Assembly (NCBI RefSeq): GCF_019459225.1
Contig: NZ_JAIAZY010000034.1
Span: 1-53,846, forward strand
Reading direction: 5' to 3'
From: Bacillus sp. IITD106
Lineage (GTDB): Bacteria; Bacillota; Bacilli; Bacillales; Bacillaceae_C
Length of the DNA: 53,846 nucleotides
A program made the translations under genes and the position numbers. The notes below the pieces were generated by a model. The model had not been told where the DNA came from. It did no database searches and was given only the letters and a program-made list of their open reading frames with translations. Below, one piece after another: positions 24,408-33,355 of this stretch; positions within the stretch are counted from its first letter, which is position 1; each line of letters opens with the position of its first letter.

Positions 24408-26833
24408 TAAAATATACTTAAATCAAAAGAACTGTCATTTCCAAGTTCTAGACCAAATTCTTTGTTATACGCCCCCTCTTTCAAGGCGACAATGTTACCA
24501 TCAAATAAAGATACTAATCCTCCATTTTTACTTAAATCATCCAATTCATGTTTATAAAGATTGATAGTGTAATGCTGAGCTTTTCGTAAAAGACGGGATA
24601 AATCATCGATTCTATTATTTCCACTTAATTCCGCAATAATATCCCTTCCTTCTCCATACGGGACAAGAACCGAGGTGGTCATGTTCTCAATTACATGAAA
24701 ATTTTCAGCTGCTGTTTTATAGCTATTTGCAAGAAATAACGGAAGAGTTTTTCCTTCCTTGCTTATGTACGCTTGATATAAGCTATTATCCAATTTCCCC
24801 GCGGTTAATATCTCTGTCATTTTCATTTTCAATCTAGGAACAAAGTAATTTAAATCTTCTTCAAATGCTGTGTAAAACTCTTGGAAATATCTTTCCATCG
24901 CTTGGATAGACAATACATGGCCACCATGTAATGATGTATCTCTATCAATATCAATAAGTATCCTTTTTGAAATTTTCTTACCTACTTCAATCTCCTTCAG
25001 AAATTGCAACTTTTCCTCTTCATGGTCTACGACATAAACATTCTGTAGGTCCTTTTCTCCATGTCGATTACATCTCCCTGCAGCTTGTGCAATGGAATCC
25101 AATCCAGCTAATGAACGAACTACACAATCGAAACTAACGTCAACACCTGCTTCAATCAGTTGTGTGCTAATACAAATAATAGGATCTCCTGCTTTTAATA
25201 GCTTCCTTACTTTTTTTAAAATTTCGTTACGATGTGCAGGACACATGGATGTACTTAAATGAAATGTTGGAATCCCAACGATTCTTTCCTTCAATAAACT
25301 ATATAAATTCTTAACAACTGTTTTCGTATTCAAAATGACTAGAACACTCTGAACGTCTTCCAACTTCCCAGTTATGAACTGGGCAAGTTTTTCAGTATTG
25401 TACGTCCCTTTAGTTGCTTGATCTATAATTCGTACGCGCTTAAAAGCATCTACCACTTGATCTAAATGACTAATGATCTCGGCATCGGTGTCTATTTCTA
25501 GCTTTTGTTCCACAAAGTCAAGGGCTGGCTGGGTCGCGGTACAAAGTAGAATGCTTGCTCGACCATTTGATTTAAGGAAATTTAATGCATGATTAAATAA
25601 AGACACACATTTAGTAGGTACCTTTTGCACTTCATCAAAAACAATCACTGATTCACTGACATTATGGAGTCGTCTAATATTTCTACTTCCTTTGGCATAA
25701 AAGATATTTAAAAACTGTACCATTGTCGTGAAAATGATCGGCGAGTCCCAATTATCCTTTGCCAATTTTAATTTCTGTTGCTTGTTTATCATCCCGTCTT
25801 GGAGTTCATCATCATCATTCGTATCTTCTATGACATTGGAGTGATGCTCTAAAATATTCACATCGTCTTTTAAAATACTTCTGACTTCATTTGCATTTTG
25901 CTCAATAATGGTAGTATAGGGAACGACATAGATGATTCTTTTTTTCTTATGGAGGATGGCGTGCTTTAAAGAATAGCGCAAACTTGCCAATGTTTTACCG
26001 CCGCCGGTCGGTATTGACAATGTATATATTCCAGATGGTTTCTCAGCAAATACCTCACACTGATTAGACATATTTTCCCTTAGTAGGTTGATGGGGCTAT
26101 TAGAGTTTTCATGAGATTTAAAGGATTTTAATTTTTCCATAAGTCGTTCATAATATATTCGGAAAAGTTCCGCGTTTTCTATATTTTCAACGGTTTTATC
26201 TTCTTCAAATAATCTTGTATTAGTTCTGTCGGCATCAATCAAGGCGCTAAAAATAAACTTGGTAAGGAACATTAATTGTTTTTCATTATGTTCTGGAGGT
26301 ACTTGAGAGAGGAGTTCTTCTAATTCAACTGCGGCTCTATTCACATAAGCAAGAAACTCTTCTTTACTCATCACTTTTTCAAAGAATGCTCGTTTTGTCA
26401 TTTCATATTCCGCTAATTGCTTGTCCTGAACCCTCCTTAAATAAGGTGATTCCAAATCAGGATTCAAAAAATCATGTAAGTACGAATGGTGGGATATAAT
26501 AGCATTTCCAACCACTTCTGCAACAAGCCCTTTGAACTTTGTAAAATTTCCCTTTATATGAAAAAAGTCAAAAAGCAATTTACCACCAGCAGTAGAATGG
26601 TCTACACTCCCTCTTTTCGGAGGTGATTCAGGATTATTGATTGCTTCAAGAATATAATCACGAAATTCTACGGTAAATTTACCTAAGTCATGCAACAAGC
26701 CTGCAAGACCTGCTAAATGTTTTATCCTAATCTTATCACCATAAAATTCTGCTAATTTCTTCACTTCTAATAAATGTTCTTCAACTGTTTGAATTTGGTT
26801 GTCACTTGAACGGATATGAGCAATATAATCCAC
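24407..26833 (-). CDS. cas3: CRISPR nuclease-helicase Cas3
   Basis: The 808-residue protein has an N-terminal HD nuclease domain (LLHDLGK at 47-52, His79, His115/116) and a superfamily-2 helicase: Walker A PTGGGKT (275-281), Walker B DEVQ (400-403), TATQ, LIEAGVDVSFD and QAAGRCNRHG motifs. It degrades DNA recruited by Cascade. The start is GTG with GGAAGG upstream. It is separated from cas5c by a terminator and the crRNA-like element, so it probably has its own promoter. Confidence 0.97.
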   Translation of the reverse strand: MDYIAHIRSSDNQIQTVEEHLLEVKKLAEFYGDKIRIKHLAGLAGLLHDLGKFTVEFRDYILEAINNPESPPKRGSVDHSTAGGKLLFDFFHIKGNFTKFKGLVAEVVGNAIISHHSYLHDFLNPDLESPYLRRVQDKQLAEYEMTKRAFFEKVMSKEEFLAYVNRAAVELEELLSQVPPEHNEKQLMFLTKFIFSALIDADRTNTRLFEEDKTVENIENAELFRIYYERLMEKLKSFKSHENSNSPINLLRENMSNQCEVFAEKPSGIYTLSIPTGGGKTLASLRYSLKHAILHKKKRIIYVVPYTTIIEQNANEVRSILKDDVNILEHHSNVIEDTNDDDELQDGMINKQQKLKLAKDNWDSPIIFTTMVQFLNIFYAKGSRNIRRLHNVSESVIVFDEVQKVPTKCVSLFNHALNFLKSNGRASILLCTATQPALDFVEQKLEIDTDAEIISHLDQVVDAFKRVRIIDQATKGTYNTEKLAQFITGKLEDVQSVLVILNTKTVVKNLYSLLKERIVGIPTFHLSTSMCPAHRNEILKKVRKLLKAGDPIICISTQLIEAGVDVSFDCVVRSLAGLDSIAQAAGRCNRHGEKDLQNVYVVDHEEEKLQFLKEIEVGKKISKRILIDIDRDTSLHGGHVLSIQAMERYFQEFYTAFEEDLNYFVPRLKMKMTEILTAGKLDNSLYQAYISKEGKTLPLFLANSYKTAAENFHVIENMTTSVLVPYGEGRDIIAELSGNNRIDDLSRLLRKAQHYTINLYKHELDDLSKNGGLVSLFDGNIVALKEGAYNKEFGLELGNDSSFDLSIF

Positions 26834-27158
26834 TTATATTCCTTCCTTTCATTCAAGATAATATATCTAGCAATATAATGTTCTGTTTTTATAAAGGAAT
26901 ATTGAACTATTGTTATAAATGTAATATTCGATAAACATTTACAAATTCCTTCAAATATAGAGAGTATTTTGTTTTTAGTAGACGGCAACAAAATAAATAG
27001 ACTTCCTATTAAAGAAGTCCATAACTATTACAGTATTTTACCTTTGTGGTCCAATAAGCGGGTCCATGAATTTATATTTCATAGAAATCCCATTGCATAT
27101 GTTTTCACTTTTATAAGATTTGTACTAACATTTCCTAATTTCTAGGGGATGAGAACAT
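26834..27158. other. Non-coding gap upstream of cas3
   Basis: This AT-rich 325-bp gap must hold the cas3 promoter on the minus strand and the 3' end region of the membrane-protein gene at 27159. I see no convincing -35/-10 pair, no small gene with a ribosome binding site, and no TTC-flanked match to the crRNA-like guide. The only weak match (ATATATTAT near 26865) lacks a TTC. Confidence 0.5.
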
Positions 27159-27692
27159 TCACTTATTCAAAAAAGGTGCCTGTAAAAACAAAAAGTAGCA
27201 TAGAAGAAAAAATATTAGGCCAGCTAAAAAAGGATTTTGAAGAATGTTTATTAGGAAGTTTCTTTTTTTTATGTATGTAAAAACCTCAAAAAGAATCATT
27301 AAACAAATAAAAACGACGATCGTAAACATAATCATAATAATTCGATCCCAATCCATTGGCTTTAACATCACACCAAGCATAGCTCCCATCATTCCAGCCA
27401 TAACACCAGACAATAACCCTTCAAAAACAGCTAAAAATGAAAAAAATATACCCATGAAAATTCCGATGATTGATCCGAATCCCATCCCGATTACCGTTGC
27501 CAGTAATATATTGTCTTGAAAAAAAATCCCCATTAAAGTTCCGGAAAATAATCCGATTCCCATCGCAATGGACATCGTAAACAGCATTCCGTGCATATTG
27601 CTCAATTTTTTTCTCATAATAAAAGCTGAAATTCCTGCAACAGTTGAAAAGGCGAACAAGAGAAAAGACAACAGTATTAAGGAATTAGACAT
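27159..27692 (-). CDS. Polytopic membrane protein of unknown function
   Basis: From ATG 27692 (MSNSLILLSFLLF) the product has 177 residues and about six hydrophobic segments. Two consecutive segments are glycine/methionine-rich (IGMGFGSIIGIFMGIFFSFL and GVMAGMMGAMLGVMLKPMDW). GGAG lies nine bases upstream. Its start overlaps the stop of the small ORF before it. No family recognised; the dense Gly/Met repeats suggest a packed helical bundle. Confidence 0.65.
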   Translation of the reverse strand: MSNSLILLSFLLFAFSTVAGISAFIMRKKLSNMHGMLFTMSIAMGIGLFSGTLMGIFFQDNILLATVIGMGFGSIIGIFMGIFFSFLAVFEGLLSGVMAGMMGAMLGVMLKPMDWDRIIMIMFTIVVFICLMILFEVFTYIKKRNFLINILQNPFLAGLIFFLLCYFLFLQAPFLNK

Positions 27693-27918
27693 CTGCATCA
27701 TCTCCGGCGTTTTGTACAAGTATATGAGAAACTAGAAGGAATCTGCACAGAAATTTATTTAGCTTAGGCGTTTTTTGTTTGTTAAGTCCGTAATCATAAA
27801 ACATACAGTCATTGCTACAAAAAGATACAACCATTGCAAGGATAAAGCCAATAAATGCCATAAACACCAATATCAATTCGACTTTTCTAATTGTTCGTTG
27901 TAGTTTACTGACAAGCAT
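27685..27918 (-). CDS. Possible small membrane protein, 77 aa
   Basis: A 77-codon frame has one clear hydrophobic segment (ELILVFMAFIGFILAMVVSF, residues 14-33), then a polar Cys-containing tail. Its stop overlaps the start of the next gene by 8 bp, which suggests coupling. However, no ribosome binding site is visible and its first codons run into the TTTACTGGCC repeat cluster, so it may be a remnant of a longer gene. Confidence 0.35.
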   Translation of the reverse strand: MLVSKLQRTIRKVELILVFMAFIGFILAMVVSFCSNDCMFYDYGLNKQKTPKLNKFLCRFLLVSHILVQNAGDDADV

Positions 27919-28038
27919 CTCAATTTTACTGGCCGGTTAGCTCTGTTTACTGGCCGTTACTCAATTTTACTGGCCATGCAGCGCAGTTTACTAGCCGTCA
28001 GCGCCATTTCACTGGCCATCATCACCAGTTTACTAGCC
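27904..28038. repeat. Helically phased TTTACTGGCC repeat cluster
   Basis: Seven units related to TTTACTGGCC start at 27904, 27925, 27946, 27966, 27987, 28007 and 28029. Spacing is 21, 21, 20, 21, 20 and 22 bp, close to two helical turns. The spacers between units differ. The GG is replaced by AG in two units, one unit has TTTCACTGG, and the first lacks the final GGCC. All point the same way. Confidence 0.75.
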
Positions 28039-28090
28039 AAATATTACAATAAGTTGTCACCACTTGTTATAGTACTCTCATCTCTCACTA

Positions 28091-28134
28091 AAAATGCAGC
28101 CCTGGAAGTAACCCCTTCACGGGCTGCATTTTTT
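28091..28134 (-). terminator. Terminator after the aldo/keto reductase gene
   Basis: A perfect ATGCAGCCC / GGGCTGCAT stem has A/T runs on both sides. It follows the stop of the minus-strand reductase gene. Confidence 0.8.
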
Positions 28135-28156
28135 GATTTTTATAAGATCAATAAAT

Positions 28157-29077
28157 TTATATCTTCACCGCACTTGGATGATCATCTTTTACAATATCCA
28201 ATGATGCTGCTCTTGCATTGATCTCGACTTGTTCAGGACTCTTACAACCTGGAATGACAGTTGTAACAGCTGGATGCTGCAGGCACCATGCCAACGCCCA
28301 TTCCGCCATGTTCACACCTTCAGGAACTTCATTTTGTTTGATTTCTTCTACAAGGCGAAGCTTTTCATCAACTTCTTCGCGATCGCGCCCTTTTCTTACA
28401 TTATCACTGAAAACAGCACCAGGCTTATATTTACCACTTAAAAATCCACTCGCTAAAGGAACTCGAGCTAGTACACCTAAGTCTTGTTCAATACAAGAAG
28501 GGAAAACTTCCTTTTCAGGAACTTGATCAATTCTGTTATAGACAACTTGAATCGCTTTCGCATTAACCTCCGTTGCTTTGGATGTTTGATAAATATTCGC
28601 ATTGCTGCCAATTGAAATTCCTAGGTTTCGAATTTTTCCAGCTTGCACTTGCTTATCCAACATCGTCCACAAATCATCGTTATCAAAATCTTCATCTGAG
28701 CCGGAGTGGAATTGATACAAATCGATATATTCTGTCTGCAACGCTTTAAGAGATTCTTCTAATTGTACGCGAACAGCATCCACGCTCCAGGCATGTTCCC
28801 AATGGTCATGCCATTTGTGGCCAAACTTGGAAGCTACTACCCAATCTTCGCGTCGATCGCGTTTTAGGAAATCGCCGATAAAACGCTCTGACATATGGTG
28901 AGGACCATAACATTCAGCCGTATCAATCAAGTTAATGCCCAGCTCTTTAGCACGTGTCAGAATCGCATCTGCCTCGTCCTGATTAAAATCCTTCCCCCAG
29001 TCACCACCAAATTGCCACGTGCCGACCCCAACGACGGAAACATTTAAATCCGTTTTTCCTAAGCGCCTATACTTCAC
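28157..29077 (-). CDS. Aldo/keto reductase
   Basis: The 306-residue TIM-barrel oxidoreductase shows the AKR catalytic residues: Asp and Tyr in LIDTAECYG, Lys in VVASKFG and His in YQFHSG. The C-terminal NADPH region (VIPGCKSPEQVEINA) is typical. It reduces aldehydes or ketones with NADPH; the physiological substrate is unknown. I chose GTG 29077 with AGGGGTG seven bases upstream; TTG 29083 would add two residues. Confidence 0.88.
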   Translation of the reverse strand: MKYRRLGKTDLNVSVVGVGTWQFGGDWGKDFNQDEADAILTRAKELGINLIDTAECYGPHHMSERFIGDFLKRDRREDWVVASKFGHKWHDHWEHAWSVDAVRVQLEESLKALQTEYIDLYQFHSGSDEDFDNDDLWTMLDKQVQAGKIRNLGISIGSNANIYQTSKATEVNAKAIQVVYNRIDQVPEKEVFPSCIEQDLGVLARVPLASGFLSGKYKPGAVFSDNVRKGRDREEVDEKLRLVEEIKQNEVPEGVNMAEWALAWCLQHPAVTTVIPGCKSPEQVEINARAASLDIVKDDHPSAVKI

Positions 29078-29175
29078 AATCAAACACCCCTGCCCTTATT
29101 TATTGGTAATGCTTTCATAACTCTTTTATACCACATTGATTGGGCTTTCTACTAATTTTTGATATTCATATGGAG

Positions 29176-29204
29176 GTCGCTTTTTAGCTTTTCTAAAAAG
29201 CGAC
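29176..29204. other. 12-bp perfect inverted repeat
   Basis: GTCGCTTTTTAG and CTAAAAAGCGAC flank a 5-nt loop, between the D,D-carboxypeptidase and aldo/keto reductase genes. A strong T run is missing, so it may be a weak terminator or a protein site. Confidence 0.5.
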
Positions 29205-29259
29205 ATGGTTCAATCATCTGTTCTAACAAAGAGGAAGTTTCCCCCTCTTCCAATTAAAG

Positions 29260-30252
29260 TTAATTTTCGACTTGACTAAAACTTGCTTCATAAAGCCGTT
29301 TCGTCTCCGAAAAACGCTCCAATGATGTCTGCGTCCCCATAACTACTGAGATAAGTCGAATATCATCTCTTTCCACTGTTCCTGCAAAGCAATACCCCGC
29401 TTCGTCTGTAAAACCAGTCTTAAGACCGTCCACCCCCTCGAACAGAACTTGGGGATGGTTTCCCTGCAACATTAAATTTGTATTTACATATGTTTGATTG
29501 CCAAATGTAATGTTCGGTAATGTAGAAATTTCTAGAATTTCGGGATGGTGAGAGATTAGAGCTTTCGTTAAAATCGCTAGATCCTTTGCTGACATTTCAT
29601 TGGCATCTTTTGGATCACCAGTTGAATAGTAATCACCAAGATCTTCATTGTTTAAGCCGGTACTGTTTACAAATGTTGAATGGCTAAGACCTAGTTCTTT
29701 TGCTTTTTCATTCATTTTTCGAACAAAATCCCTCTCACTGCCTGAAACTGTCTCTGCTAATGCAATGGTCGCTCCATTCGCTGAATGAATGGCCATCGCG
29801 TTAAATAAATCACGTATCGTATATGGTTGTTCTTTTTTCAAATGTACTGAAGCTAAACCGGGAGTATTTGAAATTGTATAAGCATAATCACTGACTGTAA
29901 TGGTTTGATCCCAGCTGAGTTTACCATCTTTTATTGCTTCTAATACTAAAAACTCCGTCATCATTTTCGACATACTCGCTGTTGGATATGGTTCGTCGCT
30001 ATTTTTTTCAAAAAGAATACTTCCGTCCCGAGTATCAATCAAGATTGCTGATTTTGCATTTACCTGTATATCCTTTAACGGATGTATTACCTTTATCGTA
30101 AATTCCTTCAGCTGCACCTTATGCTCTTGCATAGGTAAAAAACTGACAGGCAATATCTTATCCGATTCGTTTCCCGATTTTATTATGGCGCTTCCGATCC
30201 CGATTATAATAAATAGCAAGATTGGTATAATCATTATTTTAAATCGCTTCAT
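29260..30252 (-). CDS. Serine-type D-alanyl-D-alanine carboxypeptidase (S11)
   Basis: The 330-residue protein has an N-terminal membrane segment (residues 5-24) and the penicillin-binding active-site motifs SMSK (Ser93-Lys96), SAN and KTG (DGLKTGFT). It is of the DacF/DacA low-molecular-weight class that removes terminal D-Ala outside the membrane. It lacks the long C-terminal domain and anchor of PBP5, so it is probably held by its N-terminal segment. GGAGG precedes the ATG. Confidence 0.88.
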   Translation of the reverse strand: MKRFKIMIIPILLFIIIGIGSAIIKSGNESDKILPVSFLPMQEHKVQLKEFTIKVIHPLKDIQVNAKSAILIDTRDGSILFEKNSDEPYPTASMSKMMTEFLVLEAIKDGKLSWDQTITVSDYAYTISNTPGLASVHLKKEQPYTIRDLFNAMAIHSANGATIALAETVSGSERDFVRKMNEKAKELGLSHSTFVNSTGLNNEDLGDYYSTGDPKDANEMSAKDLAILTKALISHHPEILEISTLPNITFGNQTYVNTNLMLQGNHPQVLFEGVDGLKTGFTDEAGYCFAGTVERDDIRLISVVMGTQTSLERFSETKRLYEASFSQVEN

Positions 30253-30360
30253 GAAATCCTCCTGAAAAACAGATCATCATACTTAATATAGCAAAGATTT
30301 CAATTGGTGAATGAAACTTTTTCTTTAACATTCCGTATTAATAGGAAATATTGAATAGTG

Positions 30361-31119
30361 ATGGTGTTTATTATGAGTACGGGGACTATTATTTTTATAA
30401 TCACAATGGGTTGGGCATTGATTATTCACGGTGGATTAACGTATTTGATCGTTAAGAAAAAGGAATATAGCCTTATTTCGGGATTTTTAAATCGACCGAA
30501 GGAAGAACAGGAATATTTAATTCAAAATGGATACATGGAGGCACTTGGGAAGATTTTTAAAGTAAGTTTCTATTTATTTGCAGCAACATTCCTACTTGGA
30601 CTGCTTCCTATTCCATACGGTTTTGAAATTGGGATCGCTCTATTTTTAATCGTTTTACTAGGTGGACTTATTTGGATGCAAAAATACGAAGTTCCTAAAA
30701 AACGCAAGAAGATGTACTGGATTACAAGTATAATTATGGCTGTAACGGTAGCATTAGTCGGCGGGCTTACAATAGCAGGCTTAGTCGACAATGAGGTTAC
30801 CGTTAATCATGAAGCTTTTAAAATTTCTGGGATGTATGGTGTTGAATGGCCTATCGAGGAAATAAAATCCGTTGAACTATTAGATACACTTCCCGAAGTA
30901 ATAACGAAGACAAATGGATATGCTTCTTCTGGTCAATTAAAAGGTCATTTTCTATTAGAAGAACCTTATGGCAGTGGATTATTGTTTGTAAATTTGAAAA
31001 ATCCACCTTATTTGTATGTAGCAACTAACAAAGACTTTTTAATTTTAAATAAGAAAAATAGTGAAGAGACAAAAACGATTTACGAATCTTTGCTTAAAGT
31101 ATGGGAAAGTAATAAATAA
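30361..31119 (+). CDS. Membrane protein with DUF3784-like part and PH-like domain
   Basis: The roughly 252-residue protein has a DUF3784-like N-terminal part (a hydrophobic segment, then SLISGFLNRPKEEQEYL), three further membrane segments up to about residue 145, and a soluble C-terminal domain resembling bacterial PH domains (TVNHEAFKISGMYGVEWPIEEIKSVEL). Function is unknown. ATG 30361, GTG 30358 and ATG 30373 are all possible starts. It diverges from the carboxypeptidase gene. Confidence 0.7.
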   Translation: MVFIMSTGTIIFIITMGWALIIHGGLTYLIVKKKEYSLISGFLNRPKEEQEYLIQNGYMEALGKIFKVSFYLFAATFLLGLLPIPYGFEIGIALFLIVLLGGLIWMQKYEVPKKRKKMYWITSIIMAVTVALVGGLTIAGLVDNEVTVNHEAFKISGMYGVEWPIEEIKSVELLDTLPEVITKTNGYASSGQLKGHFLLEEPYGSGLLFVNLKNPPYLYVATNKDFLILNKKNSEETKTIYESLLKVWESNK

Positions 31120-31123
31120 TATG

Positions 31124-31157
31124 AAAGGAAGGCTACTAAAATGTGAGCCTTCCTTTT
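31124..31157 (+). terminator. Terminator after the DUF3784-like gene
   Basis: An 11-bp stem (AAAGGAAGGCT / AGCCTTCCTTT) ends in TTTT directly after the stop codon. Confidence 0.85.
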
Positions 31158-31236
31158 ATATTTCTTAATGTCTTTAACGCTCACTTTGAAGGGCACGATG
31201 GTATATCATTTTAATTCTCTATGAGGTTATTAGCAG

Positions 31237-32220
31237 TTAGCTGTTCAAAAACATTTTCCCGCTCTTGTTTTCATGAGCTTGAGCTGCAAGGACGGCTTCC
31301 TTTACATTCAATAAATCATATTGAGTACCTGGTTTCGTAAGTTTCAATCTTTTCTCACTAAGAAAATCAATCAATTGCTCAAATGTCTTATGCCACTTTT
31401 CAACTGAAACTTGCTGATTCCAATGACGTAAATGAAATATTTTAACTAAAGCTTTCTGCGATATTATTTTCCAATCGACAGGTTTTCCTGATAAAAGTCC
31501 TATGGATAAAAAAGTTCCATTTGGGTTTAGACAAAATGCCAATTCAGTGCCTGCTGAACCGCCAATCGAATCGATTGCAGCGGTAACTCCTCTACCATTT
31601 GTTAATTCTTGAACTTCATTGACCAGTGAAATATTAGTTGTATTGATTACGCATGAAGCACCAAATTCAAGTAAATCTTTCGTATGATTATCATTTCTTC
31701 CAACCGCAATCAATTCAAAGCCAATAATTTTTGAAAGCTGGGCAAAAATACGACCAACTGAAGATCCGCATGCATTTACTAGTAAAATATCTCCGGGTTG
31801 CAACCGAAGGATTTCCGTACAAATAACCCAAGCAGTTACAGGATTTATATATAACTGTGCCGCTGTAAAATTATCTATCGTATCTGGAATTGGAATCACT
31901 AATTCTGCAGAAGCACGAACGTACTCTTGCCAAGTTCCTTCTCCCCTAAGCGGAAGCACGCGTTTACCAATTAGTTCTCCACTTACAGAGGGACCAACTT
32001 CTTCAACAACCCCAACACCTTCATACCCTGGAATCGCTGGTAAAGAAATTCGATGTGAGTAGGATCCGTGAATTGGAATTAAATCTGATGGATTTATGGG
32101 GCGTGTAATCATCCTCACAAGAGTTTCCCCATAACTCGGCTGATGAATTTGCCTATTTTCAACTGTTAATACATCTTGAGGGCTACCAAAACTGTAGTAT
32201 TTCACACATTTTGCTTCCAC
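31237..32220 (-). CDS. Zinc-independent MDR family oxidoreductase
   Basis: The 327-residue medium-chain reductase resembles 2-enoyl thioester reductases (ETR/MECR): INPSDLIPIHGSY, the PGYEGVGVVEEVG segment and a Rossmann part (ILLVNACGSSVGRIFAQL). It lacks the structural zinc cysteines, as quinone or enoyl reductases do. It would use NADPH to reduce a double bond or carbonyl; the substrate is not known. The start is GTG with GGAG eight bases upstream. Confidence 0.82.
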   Translation of the reverse strand: MEAKCVKYYSFGSPQDVLTVENRQIHQPSYGETLVRMITRPINPSDLIPIHGSYSHRISLPAIPGYEGVGVVEEVGPSVSGELIGKRVLPLRGEGTWQEYVRASAELVIPIPDTIDNFTAAQLYINPVTAWVICTEILRLQPGDILLVNACGSSVGRIFAQLSKIIGFELIAVGRNDNHTKDLLEFGASCVINTTNISLVNEVQELTNGRGVTAAIDSIGGSAGTELAFCLNPNGTFLSIGLLSGKPVDWKIISQKALVKIFHLRHWNQQVSVEKWHKTFEQLIDFLSEKRLKLTKPGTQYDLLNVKEAVLAAQAHENKSGKMFLNS

Positions 32221-32341
32221 ATCAAATGCTCCTTTTCAGTACATCTTCCATTGACATGACCTTATCGCAAATTTTATACTATTATCGTAACTTAAATACT
32301 AAAAATTTACTTGTGGACTTTTCTAGAGACTCTCTATTTTC

Positions 32342-32372
32342 GCCACACAGCTGTCTAAAAGCAGTTGCGTGG
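32342..32372 (+). promoter_or_regulatory. Hairpin in the EamA leader
   Basis: GCCAC...GTGGC arms enclose a partly paired CAGCTG/CAGTTG segment and are followed by TTTT, 30 bp before the EamA start. A second small hairpin (CTTTTCTAT / ATAGAAAG) follows and touches the ribosome binding site region. This may be an attenuator, or just a terminator of a short transcript. Confidence 0.4.
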
Positions 32373-32402
32373 CTTTTCTATGTATAGAAAGAGGTGGAAC
32401 AT

Positions 32403-33311
32403 ATGAAAACTTGGCAATATGCCTTAATTGTGTTTTTAGGTGGATGTTCTTACGGAGTGCTTTCAACCGTAGTGAAGTTAGCTTATGGCGCTGGTTTTTC
32501 AGTGACAGAAGTAATTGGCGGCCAATACTTTTTTGGTGTTTTGCTTATATGGTTAATTTTCCTATTTACAAAAAAGCAAAAAATGAAATTTACTCAATTA
32601 GGGAAGCTTTTATTATCAGGACTTCCTTTCGGTTTAACAGGTATATTTTACTACCAATCTTTGCAAACATTGGATGCATCGCTAGCCATTATTTTCTTAT
32701 TTCAATTCGTATGGATTGGTACATTTTTGGATTGGGCATTGTTCAAGAAAAAGCCTAATTTTAATAAATTGATATCCATCATTATTTTAATCCTCGGTTC
32801 AGTTCTTGCAGCAGGACTAGTAGTTGAAAAAGGGATTACGATTACATGGCAAGGCTCTGTTTGGGGACTGCTGTCAGCGATAACTTTTACGATTTCAATT
32901 TTTCTAAGTGGTTCTGTTGAAAAATACTTACCACCCGTCCAAAGAAGCACGCTTATTGCTACTGGTGCCTTTTTGACAGTAAGTGTCATATTCCCGCCTG
33001 TATTTTTAGCTAATATACCAGTCGTGGTGGGCGTGGCACCATATGGATTATTGCTCGGCTTATTCGGAGTAGCTTTGCCGCCACTTTTATTTTCAATCGG
33101 GATGCCGCATGTTGGGCCAAGTCTTGGAACCATTTTATCTGCATCGGAGCTTCCTGTGGCTGTTACGATGGCTTCAATCATTTTAGCCGAACATGTCGGC
33201 TTGTCACAGTGGTTGGGAGTTGTTTTAATTTTAGGTGGGATTGTATTTGGGAATGTAGAACGTTCCAAGACAAGTTCAAATACAGTGACGATAAATAAAT
33301 TGGCTGAATAA
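32403..33311 (+). CDS. EamA/DMT family transporter
   Basis: The 302-residue protein has about ten hydrophobic segments in two repeats, each typical of EamA. Motifs such as GGCSYGVLSTVVKLAYGAGF at the first segment and PVAVTMASIILAEHVGLSQW in the last repeat are characteristic. It is a drug/metabolite exporter by family; the substrate is unknown. ATG 32403 has AGAGGTGG upstream; a GTG at 32394 is the alternative. Confidence 0.85.
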   Translation: MKTWQYALIVFLGGCSYGVLSTVVKLAYGAGFSVTEVIGGQYFFGVLLIWLIFLFTKKQKMKFTQLGKLLLSGLPFGLTGIFYYQSLQTLDASLAIIFLFQFVWIGTFLDWALFKKKPNFNKLISIIILILGSVLAAGLVVEKGITITWQGSVWGLLSAITFTISIFLSGSVEKYLPPVQRSTLIATGAFLTVSVIFPPVFLANIPVVVGVAPYGLLLGLFGVALPPLLFSIGMPHVGPSLGTILSASELPVAVTMASIILAEHVGLSQWLGVVLILGGIVFGNVERSKTSSNTVTINKLAE

Positions 33312-33314
33312 TAC

Positions 33315-33346
33315 AAAGAGGAAAGGAAATCAATCCTTTCCTCTTT
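33315..33346. terminator. Bidirectional terminator EamA/fabH
   Basis: A 12-bp perfect stem (AAAGAGGAAAGG / CCTTTCCTCTTT) lies between the convergent EamA and fabH genes, with T runs on both strands. Confidence 0.85.
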
Positions 33347-33355
33347 TGTTTTTTG

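Noticed and set aside
26834-26900. A second target of the crRNA-like guide at the cas3 promoter
   Set aside because: ATATATTAT matches nine bases but no TTC lies next to it, and AT-rich sequence gives such matches easily.
32369-32758. A 129-codon frame in the EamA region
   Set aside because: It is an out-of-frame shadow of the EamA transporter gene.
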